From assembly GCF_003987565.1 (NCBI RefSeq), contig NZ_NGJY01000002.1, positions 434,001-498,000 on the forward strand: DNA of 64,000 bases, read 5' to 3'. Below, piece after piece: positions 29,121 through 37,495 of this stretch. A program made the position numbers and the translations under genes. Position 1 is the first letter of the stretch. Each line of letters starts with the position of its first letter. This DNA is from Vagococcus fessus. Its GTDB lineage: Bacteria > Bacillota > Bacilli > Lactobacillales > Vagococcaceae. The notes below the pieces were generated by a model. It did no database searches. It was not told the origin of the DNA and saw nothing but the letters and a program-made list of their open reading frames with translations.

Positions 29121-30638
29121 TTAGTGAATGCCACCCATCATTTTTTTAGTCCATGGTGACACGATTAAAATAATAATACCTAATGCTACTGCAACTATTC
29201 CTAAGAAACCGAAATATTGAGAGTTATCTAATACATTGTATAATCTAACTAATTGAGCATTTAAGCCTTGTGCTGTTGCATTAGATAGTAACCATAGACT
29301 TAACATTGTTGATTCAAAAGCTTTTGGTGCTAATTTAACAGAGACACTTTGACCAACTGGTGATAAACATAATTCTCCGATAACACATAAGAAGAATGAT
29401 AGGATCAACCAGAATGGGTTAATTAAATCGCCTTCAACCATTCCTAATGTTGGGATAACCATGATTAAGAATGATGATCCTGCAAAGAATAATCCTAATG
29501 AGAATTTCATTGCTGTAGATGGGTTATATTTTCCTAATTTAGACCACAAGCTTGAAATAACTGGTGCTAATAGGACAATAAAAATTGGGTTAATTGACTG
29601 GAAGAACGCTGCTGGTACTTGATAGTTAATTCCAACCACTTGATTTAAATCTAATTGTGTTTTTTGATCAGCAAATGATCCTAAGATACTTGAACCTTGT
29701 TCTTGGATTGACCAGAACATTACTGCTGATAGGAATAGTGGGATATACGCTAATAAACGTTTTTTCTCCACTGCATTTGTTTTTTCACTCTTGAACATTG
29801 ATGTAAAGTAAACAATTGGTAAGATTAAGCCTAATCCAGTGATAACATATGAAATATTATCAAATGTTAACATACCAACCATTTTGGCAATTACAATTAA
29901 AGCTGCTAGTGCAACAGCACCGATAGCAAAGCCTTTTTTATATTTTGATTTTTCTGAATCCAATAATGGGTTAGGAATATCTTTTCCTACTAAACCTAAT
30001 GATTTAACATTATAAATTGCATAAACCACTAATGCAATCGCCATACCTACAGCGGCTGCTCCGAATCCCCAATGGAATCCTAATGTTGTTTGTAATTGAC
30101 CTACTATCATTGGTGATACTAACGCACCCATATTTACTGACATATAGAAAATTACAAATCCTGAATCCATACGTGCGTCATTCTTATCATATAAACCACC
30201 AACAACACTCGCGATATTTGGTTTCATTAAACCTGAACCTAAAATAATAAGTGCCATAGAAATTAAGAAAAACGGAATACTTAAATTACCGCCACCTGGT
30301 AAAGCTAATACCATATGACCGAACATAATGATAGTCGCTCCAATGAATAATGACTTTCTAGATCCTAATACCCTATCTGCTAACCAGCCACCTAATAATG
30401 AGGTCATAAAGATTAGTGCACCATATAATGACATGATTGATTGCGCCATTTCAATTGGTAATCCTAATCCACCTTCTGTAACTGAGTAGTACATATAAAA
30501 TAGTAAAATAGCACGCATGCCATAGTAACTAAATCTTTCCCAGAATTCTACAAAAAATAATATTCCAAGCCCTTTAGGCTGACCGAAGAAACCAGTCTGA
30601 GGAACACTTTGAACCATTTCTTCACGTGTATACTTCAT
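29121..30638 (-). CDS. dtpT: Di-/tripeptide:H+ symporter, POT family
   Basis: The 505-residue protein has about 14 hydrophobic helices. It carries the POT signature near the N-terminus (FFVEFWERFSYYGMRAIL, including the ExxER motif) and FIFYMSVNMGALVSP for the second PTR2 motif. It imports di- and tripeptides with protons and matches lactococcal DtpT. The start has an AAAGAGTGAG site. A possible promoter of TTGTTT-N17-TAAAAT type lies upstream on the minus strand. It is monocistronic with its own terminator. Confidence 0.93.
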   Translation of the reverse strand: MKYTREEMVQSVPQTGFFGQPKGLGILFFVEFWERFSYYGMRAILLFYMYYSVTEGGLGLPIEMAQSIMSLYGALIFMTSLLGGWLADRVLGSRKSLFIGATIIMFGHMVLALPGGGNLSIPFFLISMALIILGSGLMKPNIASVVGGLYDKNDARMDSGFVIFYMSVNMGALVSPMIVGQLQTTLGFHWGFGAAAVGMAIALVVYAIYNVKSLGLVGKDIPNPLLDSEKSKYKKGFAIGAVALAALIVIAKMVGMLTFDNISYVITGLGLILPIVYFTSMFKSEKTNAVEKKRLLAYIPLFLSAVMFWSIQEQGSSILGSFADQKTQLDLNQVVGINYQVPAAFFQSINPIFIVLLAPVISSLWSKLGKYNPSTAMKFSLGLFFAGSSFLIMVIPTLGMVEGDLINPFWLILSFFLCVIGELCLSPVGQSVSVKLAPKAFESTMLSLWLLSNATAQGLNAQLVRLYNVLDNSQYFGFLGIVAVALGIIILIVSPWTKKMMGGIH

Positions 30639-30931
30639 CGACTCACTCTTTCTTAATAAATATAATAGTATTTATATGAATTTTAATACATAAAGGTTAA
30701 AAAAACAATAGTTTTCATGAGAAAAATTAAAATAAGATGAAAGAAACAGATTTTTGCTTTTTAATTACTCATAAATGTTTTTAATACCTAAACCTTTGAA
30801 ACAACCGTACGAAAGGCATTGGTAACCTTTACATTCAGTTTTTCATAGTACAATTGTTTCAGAATTTAAAATGAGTCATTTCATAATTAATCCTCTTTTA
30901 CTAATAAATAAACGTTTTTAAATACGAAATT
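30639..30931. other. Intergenic region, dtpT to SPFH gene
   Basis: These 293 AT-rich bases contain the dtpT promoter region and the end of the SPFH transcript. I see no gene, and no strong hairpin. Confidence 0.5.
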
Positions 30932-31804
30932 TTAATCTGACATTTGGTCAGCTGAAATGGTCGGCTGAGCTCCTTTTTCACTTACAATAGCTACTAGTAA
31001 GTTGTTAACTAATCTCAAACGTTGGTCTTGTGTTAACGTCATATCTTGCTTATCTGTTAAATGATCAATGGCTGATTGCGTAATTTCTACGGCTCCTTCT
31101 ACTATTAATTGACGCGCTTTTAAAATCGATTTTGCTTGTTGACGTTGTAACATCGCACTTGCAATTTCTGTTGAGTACGCCAAGTGAGTTAATCTTGCTT
31201 CCAAAACTTCCACACCCGCAACTTCTAAACGTTCTTGTAACTCAGTTGCCAATTCTTCTGAAATCTCACTCACATTTCCTCTTAATGAAATCTCATTATC
31301 ATCACCATCGTATGAATATTTAGTTGCCACATGGCGAATGGCTGTTTCACTTTGAATTTCGATAAAGTTAGTATAGTAATCCACTTCGAATAAAGCTTTT
31401 GCTGTATCAACTACTTTATAGACGACAACCGCTGCAATCTCAATTGGGTTACCATCTAAGTCATTAACCTTCATTTTTACACTATTAAAATTATTAACTT
31501 TAAGCGATACTTTTGTTTTACGTGTCAATGGAACCGTCATAAATAACCCCGCTTGATTAATAGTGCCGATGTATCTTCCAAAAAAAGTTAGCACTACTGC
31601 TGTATTTGGTGCAATAATTGTTAATGACGAGATGAATAAACCGGCTACCACAATTAGGATTAAACCTAGAATAATCCAAGCTACATTTGTAATTCCTTCA
31701 ATTGATCCCCCTTTGTAAAAGGCCCCTAATGCCCCTAAAAGTATTACTACCATTGCAATTAATCCTGCAAATCCATTAACGGACCATGCTTTACGTTCTG
31801 TCAT
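30932..31804 (-). CDS. SPFH/band 7 membrane protein (slipin-like)
   Basis: The 290-residue protein has two adjacent N-terminal hydrophobic segments (about 10-30 and 38-65). An SPFH domain (about 65-230) then reads IIAPNTAVVLTFFGRYIGTI and continues with alternating charged residues, and a helical tail ends in a short C-terminal stretch. Such proteins form membrane-associated rings or scaffolds and often partner proteases or NfeD proteins. No NfeD gene is nearby, so the partner is unknown. The start has an AAGGAGGAG site. It is divergent from the MscS gene. Confidence 0.85.
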   Translation of the reverse strand: MTERKAWSVNGFAGLIAMVVILLGALGAFYKGGSIEGITNVAWIILGLILIVVAGLFISSLTIIAPNTAVVLTFFGRYIGTINQAGLFMTVPLTRKTKVSLKVNNFNSVKMKVNDLDGNPIEIAAVVVYKVVDTAKALFEVDYYTNFIEIQSETAIRHVATKYSYDGDDNEISLRGNVSEISEELATELQERLEVAGVEVLEARLTHLAYSTEIASAMLQRQQAKSILKARQLIVEGAVEITQSAIDHLTDKQDMTLTQDQRLRLVNNLLVAIVSEKGAQPTISADQMSD

Positions 31805-31957
31805 AGATAATCTCCTCCTTGTTCATTTCTTACAGTATACTCATACTATTCACTATTATTCACTTATTACGCCCCCAACATTATACTTTGACTATTTCAT
31901 TGTTTATTTTTATACTTAAACAGATGACAAATTTACTGAAAAGGACTTATAACTTAT

Positions 31958-32887
31958 ATGGAACAATCAATTAGCGATTATTTTATGAATGCCACGATGG
32001 ATATTGCCAAAGGCCTACAGAATCCACAAGAATACTCTACTAAATTTTCAATGATGCTCTTTATTATTATCATTGGTTTTACAGTTGAGTTCCTAGGTAT
32101 GAAATTATTAAAGAAAAAGATTAAAAATGTTAAAACGCTCTATCGTTGCCGTGCTATTTTAAAAAGTACAACTCGGACTATTATGATTTTAGCTACATTA
32201 AAAACATGGATGCAGGCGATGGATACCTTTATACTCCTTTTATTTTTAGCCGCTCTGTTCGTTTCTATCTATATTAAGGGCATGATTAATAACATTATCG
32301 CTTGGTTTATTATCGAGAAACGTAAGCACTTTAGACTTTACGACCGAATCGAAATCGATGGTGTCAAAGGCGAAGTCATAAAAACTGGATTTATTCACTT
32401 TACAATAGTAGAAATTAGTAACTGGTTCTCTTCTGATGCACCAACAGGACGTACGATTAAAATACCTAACAGCTACATATTCGATAATGAGGTATTTAAC
32501 TATACAGAGCTTAACCATTTTGTTTGGAATGAAATCTGCTACACGATTTCCCATGATAGCAACTGGAAAAAAGGACAAGATATCCTCACTACTGTTTGCG
32601 AAAAAGAATATCATGCTTTAAAAAACAGAACTTTTAAAGATGTAAGTAACATTCAAAAAGAGTTAGCTGCTATTGCGTTATCTAACGGTTCTGCTGACCC
32701 CACCTTTAATATGGATGTGACAACGGTAGGCATTGACTTGAAAGTGCGCTATCTTGTTCACTACCGCGAAGGATCTAGTACTAAGACTCGTTTACATCAA
32801 CAAATAATGACAGAACTGGCTAAACAACCAGACATTCAATTCGCTAACTTCTTAGTTGAGATGTCACCTGGTTTAATTCAAAAATAA
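31958..32887 (+). CDS. MscS-family mechanosensitive channel
   Basis: The 309-residue protein has an N-terminal hydrophobic helix (about 28-50) and further helices up to about residue 125. The MscS beta domain follows (RIEIDGVKGEVIKTGFIHFTIVE, then TGRTIKIPNS with NEVFNYT), and a C-terminal mixed alpha/beta region completes it. This organization fits a small-conductance channel that opens on hypo-osmotic shock. It has fewer membrane helices than the largest MscK-type members. An AAAGGA site lies rather far (13 bases) from the ATG. It ends in a terminator shared with adhP. Confidence 0.85.
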   Translation: MEQSISDYFMNATMDIAKGLQNPQEYSTKFSMMLFIIIIGFTVEFLGMKLLKKKIKNVKTLYRCRAILKSTTRTIMILATLKTWMQAMDTFILLLFLAALFVSIYIKGMINNIIAWFIIEKRKHFRLYDRIEIDGVKGEVIKTGFIHFTIVEISNWFSSDAPTGRTIKIPNSYIFDNEVFNYTELNHFVWNEICYTISHDSNWKKGQDILTTVCEKEYHALKNRTFKDVSNIQKELAAIALSNGSADPTFNMDVTTVGIDLKVRYLVHYREGSSTKTRLHQQIMTELAKQPDIQFANFLVEMSPGLIQK

Positions 32888-32919
32888 AAAAGCTGAAACC
32901 TCATGGTTTCAGCTTTTTT
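32886..32919. terminator. Bidirectional terminator between mscS and adhP
   Basis: AAAAAAGCTGAAACC and GGTTTCAGCTTTTTT form a perfect stem around TCAT, between convergent genes. Confidence 0.9.
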
Positions 32920-32927
32920 ATTTTATA

Positions 32928-33941
32928 TTATTTTTTTAAATCAATAACCATACGACCTTGGATTTTTCCTTGTTCCATTTCGTCAAAGATTTCATTTATT
33001 TCTTCTAAACGACGCATTTGAACTTTAGGGACAACTTTTCCTTCTTTAGCAAACTCGAAAGCTTCTTTCAAATCTTCACGAGTTCCTACTAATGAACCAA
33101 CTAAACGGATACCATCTAATACTAGACGAGGAATACTTAAGTCCATTGATTCTGGTGGTAAACCAACAGCGACAACTGTTCCACCAGCACGTACTGCATT
33201 GACAGCTGAGTTGAAAGCTGATTTAGCTACTGCAGTAACTACTGCGGCGTGAGCGCCACCATCACATAATTTAACGATTTCTTCTTCAACGTTAACGTTC
33301 AATGGATTCATAACTAGATCAGCACCCATCTCTTTAGCAAACTCTAATTGTTTGTCGTTGACGTCAACTGCAATAACTTTAGCATTGAAAACATTCTTAG
33401 CATATTGTAAAGCTAAGTTTCCAAGTCCACCTAAACCAAAGACAACTAACCATTGACCTGGTGCAATATTTGCTTCTTTAACAGCTTTATAAGTTGTCAC
33501 TCCCGCACATGTTACACTACTTGCAGCTGCTGGATCTAAACCATTTGGAACCTTAACAGCATAATCTGCTGTAACAATACATTCTTCAGCCATACCACCG
33601 TCAACTGTATATCCTGCATTTTTTACGTTACGGCAAAGTGTTTCTTTTCCGCTAACACAATATTCACAATGTCCGCATCCTTCGAAGAACCAAGCTACAC
33701 TGACACGGTCGCCAACCTTTAAACTTGTTACGCCTTCTGCGATTTCTTTAACGACGCCAATTCCTTCATGTCCTAAAACCGTTCCTGTTACATCACCAAA
33801 ATCAGCATTTTTAACGTGCAAGTCTGTATGACAAACACCGCAAAATTCCATATCTACTAACGCTTCACCATGTTTAATGGGGCGTAATACTTTATCCTCA
33901 ACTGATACTCTATGATCTTTCGTTACAACTGCTGCTTTCAT
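32928..33941 (-). CDS. adhP: Zinc-dependent alcohol dehydrogenase
   Basis: The 337-residue medium-chain dehydrogenase carries the catalytic zinc site (CGVCHTDLH with C37, GHEG) and structural zinc cysteines ([15 protein letters not shown]). Its NAD-binding loop reads [11 protein letters not shown]. It should reduce acetaldehyde or other aldehydes with NADH, recycling NAD+ in fermentation. Two Rex-box-like sites lie in its promoter, so Rex (encoded at 10.4 kb) is a likely repressor. The ribosome binding site AGGAGG is strong. It is monocistronic. Confidence 0.93.
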   Translation of the reverse strand: MKAAVVTKDHRVSVEDKVLRPIKHGEALVDMEFCGVCHTDLHVKNADFGDVTGTVLGHEGIGVVKEIAEGVTSLKVGDRVSVAWFFEGCGHCEYCVSGKETLCRNVKNAGYTVDGGMAEECIVTADYAVKVPNGLDPAAASSVTCAGVTTYKAVKEANIAPGQWLVVFGLGGLGNLALQYAKNVFNAKVIAVDVNDKQLEFAKEMGADLVMNPLNVNVEEEIVKLCDGGAHAAVVTAVAKSAFNSAVNAVRAGGTVVAVGLPPESMDLSIPRLVLDGIRLVGSLVGTREDLKEAFEFAKEGKVVPKVQMRRLEEINEIFDEMEQGKIQGRMVIDLKK

Positions 33942-33965
33942 ATAAATAACCTCCTACTTGAATAT

Positions 33966-33983
33966 ATGTGAATTATATCACGA
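33966..33983. promoter_or_regulatory. Rex-box-like site overlapping the adhP -10
   Basis: ATGTGAATTATATCACGA matches the Rex consensus TTGTGAANNNNTTCACAA at 11 of 14 defined positions and overlaps the -10 TATAAT (minus strand). A -35-like TATACA lies 17 bases upstream of that -10. Confidence 0.5.
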
Positions 33984-34006
33984 AGATTATTTGTTGTATA
34001 GTTTTT

Positions 34007-34024
34007 TTGTGAATATTTTTACAA
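34007..34024. promoter_or_regulatory. Rex box upstream of the adhP promoter
   Basis: TTGTGAATATTTTTACAA matches the Rex consensus at 13 of 14 defined positions and lies just upstream of the adhP -35 region. It sits 10 bases before the clcA -35, so it could also affect that divergent promoter. Confidence 0.7.
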
Positions 34025-34033
34025 AAAATCCCT

Positions 34034-34061
34034 TTGACATTTAATAGAATAGGACTATCAT
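34034..34061 (+). promoter_or_regulatory. Promoter of the ClC transporter gene
   Basis: TTGACA (34034-34039) and TATCAT (34056-34061) are separated by 16 bases, upstream of the gene. Confidence 0.6.
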
Positions 34062-34102
34062 AGTAATTGAGAGTTTTTTCTAGTCAAAAGGAGAGTCAGC
34101 AA

Positions 34103-35662
34103 TTGAAAGTCACTGAACAAAAGTCATATGTTACTACTTACTTCGATCGGTCTAAAATATATTTTATCGGAAAAGGTGTCCTGGTAGGTTTACTTGCTGG
34201 ACTTGGTGTTAGCCTATTCCGTGTTGCGATTGAAGAACTATTCACCTTAGTAAAAAAAGCCTATCTACTCATGGCAAATGACCCTATCTTGATAATTCCT
34301 TGGATTGTCATTTCTTTATTTCTTTGTCTTGTTCTTGGTTATGCTATCAAATCAGAACCTTACATAAAAGGTAGCGGTATTCCACAAGTTGAAGGTCAGA
34401 TTGCGGGTGTTTTAACTATTAACTGGTTTTCCGTTTTATGGAAAAAATTTATTGCTGGTGTTCTAGCCATTTCATCCGGTTTATTTCTAGGACGTGAAGG
34501 CCCTTCTATTCAATTAGGTGCGTCTATCGGTCAAGGTGTTAACTATGCTTTAAAAGGTAATACTATGTCTAAAAAAGTATTACTAGCTAGTGGCTCTGGC
34601 GCAGGTCTAGCTGCTGCTTTTAATGCACCATTCGCCGGTTTGTTATTTGTTTTAGAAGAAATACAACACAACTTTTCACCTATTGTTTTACTGACAACTT
34701 TATCAGCAACCACTACTGCTAACTTTGTTTCTCTACACTTTTTTGGGTTAACACCCATTCTATCATTCGGTCAAATCGAGAGATTACCACTTAGCCATTA
34801 CGGGCTACTACTATTATTTGGTATATTACTAGGTTTAGCTGGTGTTTTATATTCTAAAGCCCTTTTATGGATGCCTACGTTCTATGGCGCATTCAAAAAA
34901 ATACCCGCTCATTACTATAGCATCATTCCATTACTATTAGTCATTCCTATTGGGTTGATGTGGCCTGATCTACTTGGAGGAGGTAGCGATACCATCTTTT
35001 TAGTTGCTCAAAACAATCTAACCTTCCTAGTTTTAATCGGGATTGTAAGTTTACGTTTCATTTTTTCAATGATTTCCTATGGGTCTGGTTTACCTGGTGG
35101 TATTTTCCTACCTATCCTATCCCTTGGTGCTGTATTAGGAACCTTATTCGCAACAGCTATTTTCCCTATCTTTTCTATAGATATGTCATTTAAACTGAAT
35201 TTCTTAGTCTTAGGAATGGCAGGCTTATTCTCAGCCATTGGTAAAGCACCACTTACTGCTTGTATATTAATTACTGAAATGGTTGGTGACTTTAAACAAC
35301 TGATGACTATCGCAGTTGTTTCTCTGGTTGCATACCTTGTATCAGATTTACTTGGAACTGAACCTATCTACGAAGCGCTACTATCTCGTATGATTCCAAC
35401 TCAAGAAACTGACATCTCTGGTTCAAAAGAAATCATTGAATTGTCAATTCACACGGGAAGCTCTCTAGACGGCTCTATGATCAAAGAAGCAAAATGGCCT
35501 AAGGATTGTCTGGTTGCCAGTATCACACGTGGTGGAAAAGAAATTATTCCTAGAGGCGATACCTTACTTCTAGCAGGTGACACCTTAAATATACTGACAC
35601 ATGAGAATAATGTGGGCTATATTAAAGAAAAGCTTGCACCCCAAATCTATGACTTGGCATAA
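34103..35662 (+). CDS. ClC-family chloride/proton transporter with RCK_C domain
   Basis: The protein is about 519 residues. A ClC membrane core has the three selectivity signatures: GSGIPQVEG, GREGPSIQLGASIGQG and GSGLPGGIFLP. A C-terminal TrkA-C/RCK domain (about the last 80 residues) replaces the CBS pair of other ClCs. It exchanges chloride for protons and may serve acid resistance. I chose a TTG start at 34103, nine bases after AAAGGAG. An upstream TTG at 34067 lacks a ribosome binding site. A terminator follows. Confidence 0.9.
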   Translation: MKVTEQKSYVTTYFDRSKIYFIGKGVLVGLLAGLGVSLFRVAIEELFTLVKKAYLLMANDPILIIPWIVISLFLCLVLGYAIKSEPYIKGSGIPQVEGQIAGVLTINWFSVLWKKFIAGVLAISSGLFLGREGPSIQLGASIGQGVNYALKGNTMSKKVLLASGSGAGLAAAFNAPFAGLLFVLEEIQHNFSPIVLLTTLSATTTANFVSLHFFGLTPILSFGQIERLPLSHYGLLLLFGILLGLAGVLYSKALLWMPTFYGAFKKIPAHYYSIIPLLLVIPIGLMWPDLLGGGSDTIFLVAQNNLTFLVLIGIVSLRFIFSMISYGSGLPGGIFLPILSLGAVLGTLFATAIFPIFSIDMSFKLNFLVLGMAGLFSAIGKAPLTACILITEMVGDFKQLMTIAVVSLVAYLVSDLLGTEPIYEALLSRMIPTQETDISGSKEIIELSIHTGSSLDGSMIKEAKWPKDCLVASITRGGKEIIPRGDTLLLAGDTLNILTHENNVGYIKEKLAPQIYDLA

Positions 35663-35695
35663 AAAAAGAGTTCCCGAAAAGGGAACTCTTTTTTT
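35661..35695. terminator. Bidirectional terminator after the ClC gene
   Basis: AAAAGAGTTCCC and GGGAACTCTTTT form a perfect stem with A and T runs, between convergent genes. Confidence 0.9.
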
Positions 35696-36731
35696 AATTT
35701 AAATCAAAATGATAGATTTTATCGTAATTTCTACCAATTGCAATATCCATATTACGTTGCGTATTGTTGTATACCGCACTCCATTGTGTCGCATCTTTCT
35801 TTTCTTCTTTATCCGTACTTACTGATTGAAGTAAATCCATTGAATCATCTCGTGTCAATTCCCCTTTTTTATCTTCAAGGGTTGTCATGATTTTTTTGTA
35901 ACGGTCTTGACCTTTTCCTTTATTAAATTTCTCGCCTGGTGTTAAGTAAAAGTTTGTTGCACCAAAGTATTTGTCTTCTGGTTCAAGAACTGACATTTTA
36001 TTGTTAATGTATTCTACAATCACGCTCTTACCTGTCGCATCGGTAATTTGATAATGGTAACACGCATTAGCTGAATCATGCATATCATAGTTTTTTAGTA
36101 ATTTTACAGCTTCATCTACTGAGGCTGCTTTATCTAAAATCAGACGAATAGCAGTTGTACTTGTAATATCTACTTTTTCAGTCGTTTGGTTAGTTGGCTT
36201 GTCATGTAATAGTAAAACACCTACTGCTACACCTTTTTCATTAATACCATCTAATGGAATATAAGGTGCTGCTAAGCTGAACAAGCGATCACTCATTTTA
36301 TCCAATGCATTTTTACCGTAACCTAAGAACTCTAAGTTAACCATTGATAAACTCTTAAAACCATTTTTAGGTGCGGTTTTGACAATAACTGATGGAGAAT
36401 AACCTAAGTCAAAGTTACGTCCAAAGTTAGGTTCGCCCTTTTCATTCACTGTATTAAACGTACTGCACCCTAAGTTTGGAATATCAATACTAAGTGGAAT
36501 CCCTTTTAATAACTGCTTAGATACAAATTTAACTAACTCAGTATCATTAGTTACCCCTTTTTCTAAAAACTTATCAAACCCATAATCGGCTTTATATTCC
36601 ATTTGATAAAAGCCATAATCGTCTATTTTTTTCACATTATAAAGCGTTGCAATCTCACCTCTAAATAAAATCCCTACTCCTGCAACTGCTACTAATATAA
36701 CTCCTAAAATAATTGAAATAATCTTCTTCAT
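35694..36731 (-). CDS. Membrane-anchored linear amide C-N hydrolase (Ntn family)
   Basis: The 345-residue protein has an N-terminal membrane anchor (residues 3-23) followed by a 65-residue leader and then GCSTF with Cys89. This cysteine is the likely nucleophile of a choloylglycine hydrolase/penicillin acylase-like Ntn fold. It is supported by FGRNFDLGYSP and the later NEKGVAVGVLLL. Cytosolic bile salt hydrolases begin directly at the cysteine, so this enzyme would need processing before Cys89 to be active. The substrate is some amide outside the cell or at the membrane; it cannot be named. It forms an operon with a tetR gene 25 bases upstream. Confidence 0.78.
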   Translation of the reverse strand: MKKIISIILGVILVAVAGVGILFRGEIATLYNVKKIDDYGFYQMEYKADYGFDKFLEKGVTNDTELVKFVSKQLLKGIPLSIDIPNLGCSTFNTVNEKGEPNFGRNFDLGYSPSVIVKTAPKNGFKSLSMVNLEFLGYGKNALDKMSDRLFSLAAPYIPLDGINEKGVAVGVLLLHDKPTNQTTEKVDITSTTAIRLILDKAASVDEAVKLLKNYDMHDSANACYHYQITDATGKSVIVEYINNKMSVLEPEDKYFGATNFYLTPGEKFNKGKGQDRYKKIMTTLEDKKGELTRDDSMDLLQSVSTDKEEKKDATQWSAVYNNTQRNMDIAIGRNYDKIYHFDLN

Positions 36732-36756
36732 CTTACCGTTCCCTTCAGTTTCCCTT

Positions 36757-37287
36757 TTATTTAATCAATGTATGTAATCTTTCGATAACTTTTAGTGTTT
36801 CTTGTTTGCCTAATGGGGCCACATCAAACCACATCGCATGATACAAGCCTTGCATCGTCAACCTGACAATTGTCCCATTTATGGGATCAATCCCATCATT
36901 TTCAACACGCATTTGAATTTTTTCATAATCAGATTGGACCTTCTCGATAAGCTGATTATCAATCATCATATTAGCTCTCACCGCAACATTTAATTTCATG
37001 CCACTATTCATATCCTCAATCAACGAGTCAACTAACGCTCTTGTCCAGCGTCCCGATCCTTCAGATTTTTCCGCCTTGTCAATTAATCCCGCTGTAAACT
37101 CTTCGTGAATAGCTAGAGCCAGCGCGGTCAGTAAACTCTCTTTAGTTGGGAAATAGTAAAGTAAGCCTCCCTTACTTACTTCAGCTTTTTTAGCCACCAT
37201 CTCTAAGGAAAAATCACCACCATGTTCATTTATCAATGATTCAGTCGCATCAAATATGCGTTGTTTTTTAATCTCTGTTTTCTTCAT
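36757..37287 (-). CDS. TetR/AcrR family regulator
   Basis: The 176-residue protein has an N-terminal helix-turn-helix (about 10-55, FSLEMVAKKAEVSKGGLLYYFPTKESLL) and a helical ligand-binding C-terminus. It lies directly upstream of the amidase gene on the same strand and probably controls that operon, including itself. Two dyad sequences lie in its promoter. The ribosome binding site is AAAGGGG. The inducing ligand is unknown. Confidence 0.88.
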   Translation of the reverse strand: MKKTEIKKQRIFDATESLINEHGGDFSLEMVAKKAEVSKGGLLYYFPTKESLLTALALAIHEEFTAGLIDKAEKSEGSGRWTRALVDSLIEDMNSGMKLNVAVRANMMIDNQLIEKVQSDYEKIQMRVENDGIDPINGTIVRLTMQGLYHAMWFDVAPLGKQETLKVIERLHTLIK

Positions 37288-37305
37288 CGGACCACCCCTT
37301 TCAAA

Positions 37306-37324
37306 AAACCGTCCAGACGTCTTT
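37306..37324. promoter_or_regulatory. Candidate TetR operator, proximal dyad
   Basis: The core CGTCCAGACG is a perfect inverted repeat, with outer AAA and TTT arms, 19 bases upstream of the tetR start. It is a likely autoregulatory operator. Confidence 0.45.
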
Positions 37325-37331
37325 TTTTATT

Positions 37332-37357
37332 TTGACAATATTAGTATTATTTGTCAA
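37332..37357. promoter_or_regulatory. Second dyad in the tetR promoter
   Basis: TTGACAA and TTGTCAA are inverted around a 12-base spacer. The right arm also supplies a consensus -35 (TTGACA on the minus strand). Confidence 0.35.
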
Positions 37358-37400
37358 TAGTTTTTCAACCCGAGTAGTGTACTATTTCAACAATACACTA

Positions 37401-37418
37401 TATAATACACTTGTGTAT
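37401..37418. promoter_or_regulatory. Likely promoter and palindrome upstream of the LevR-type gene
   Basis: TATAAT (37401-37406) is followed by the perfect 14-base palindrome ATACACTTGTGTAT (37405-37418). It may be an operator, or chance in AT-rich DNA. Confidence 0.35.
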
Positions 37419-37495
37419 CCCTTGTTAAAACACGGTTACCCTATTAAGTTAGTTTTTTCTTAATATTTTTCAATACTATATAAAAGGAGCAACCT

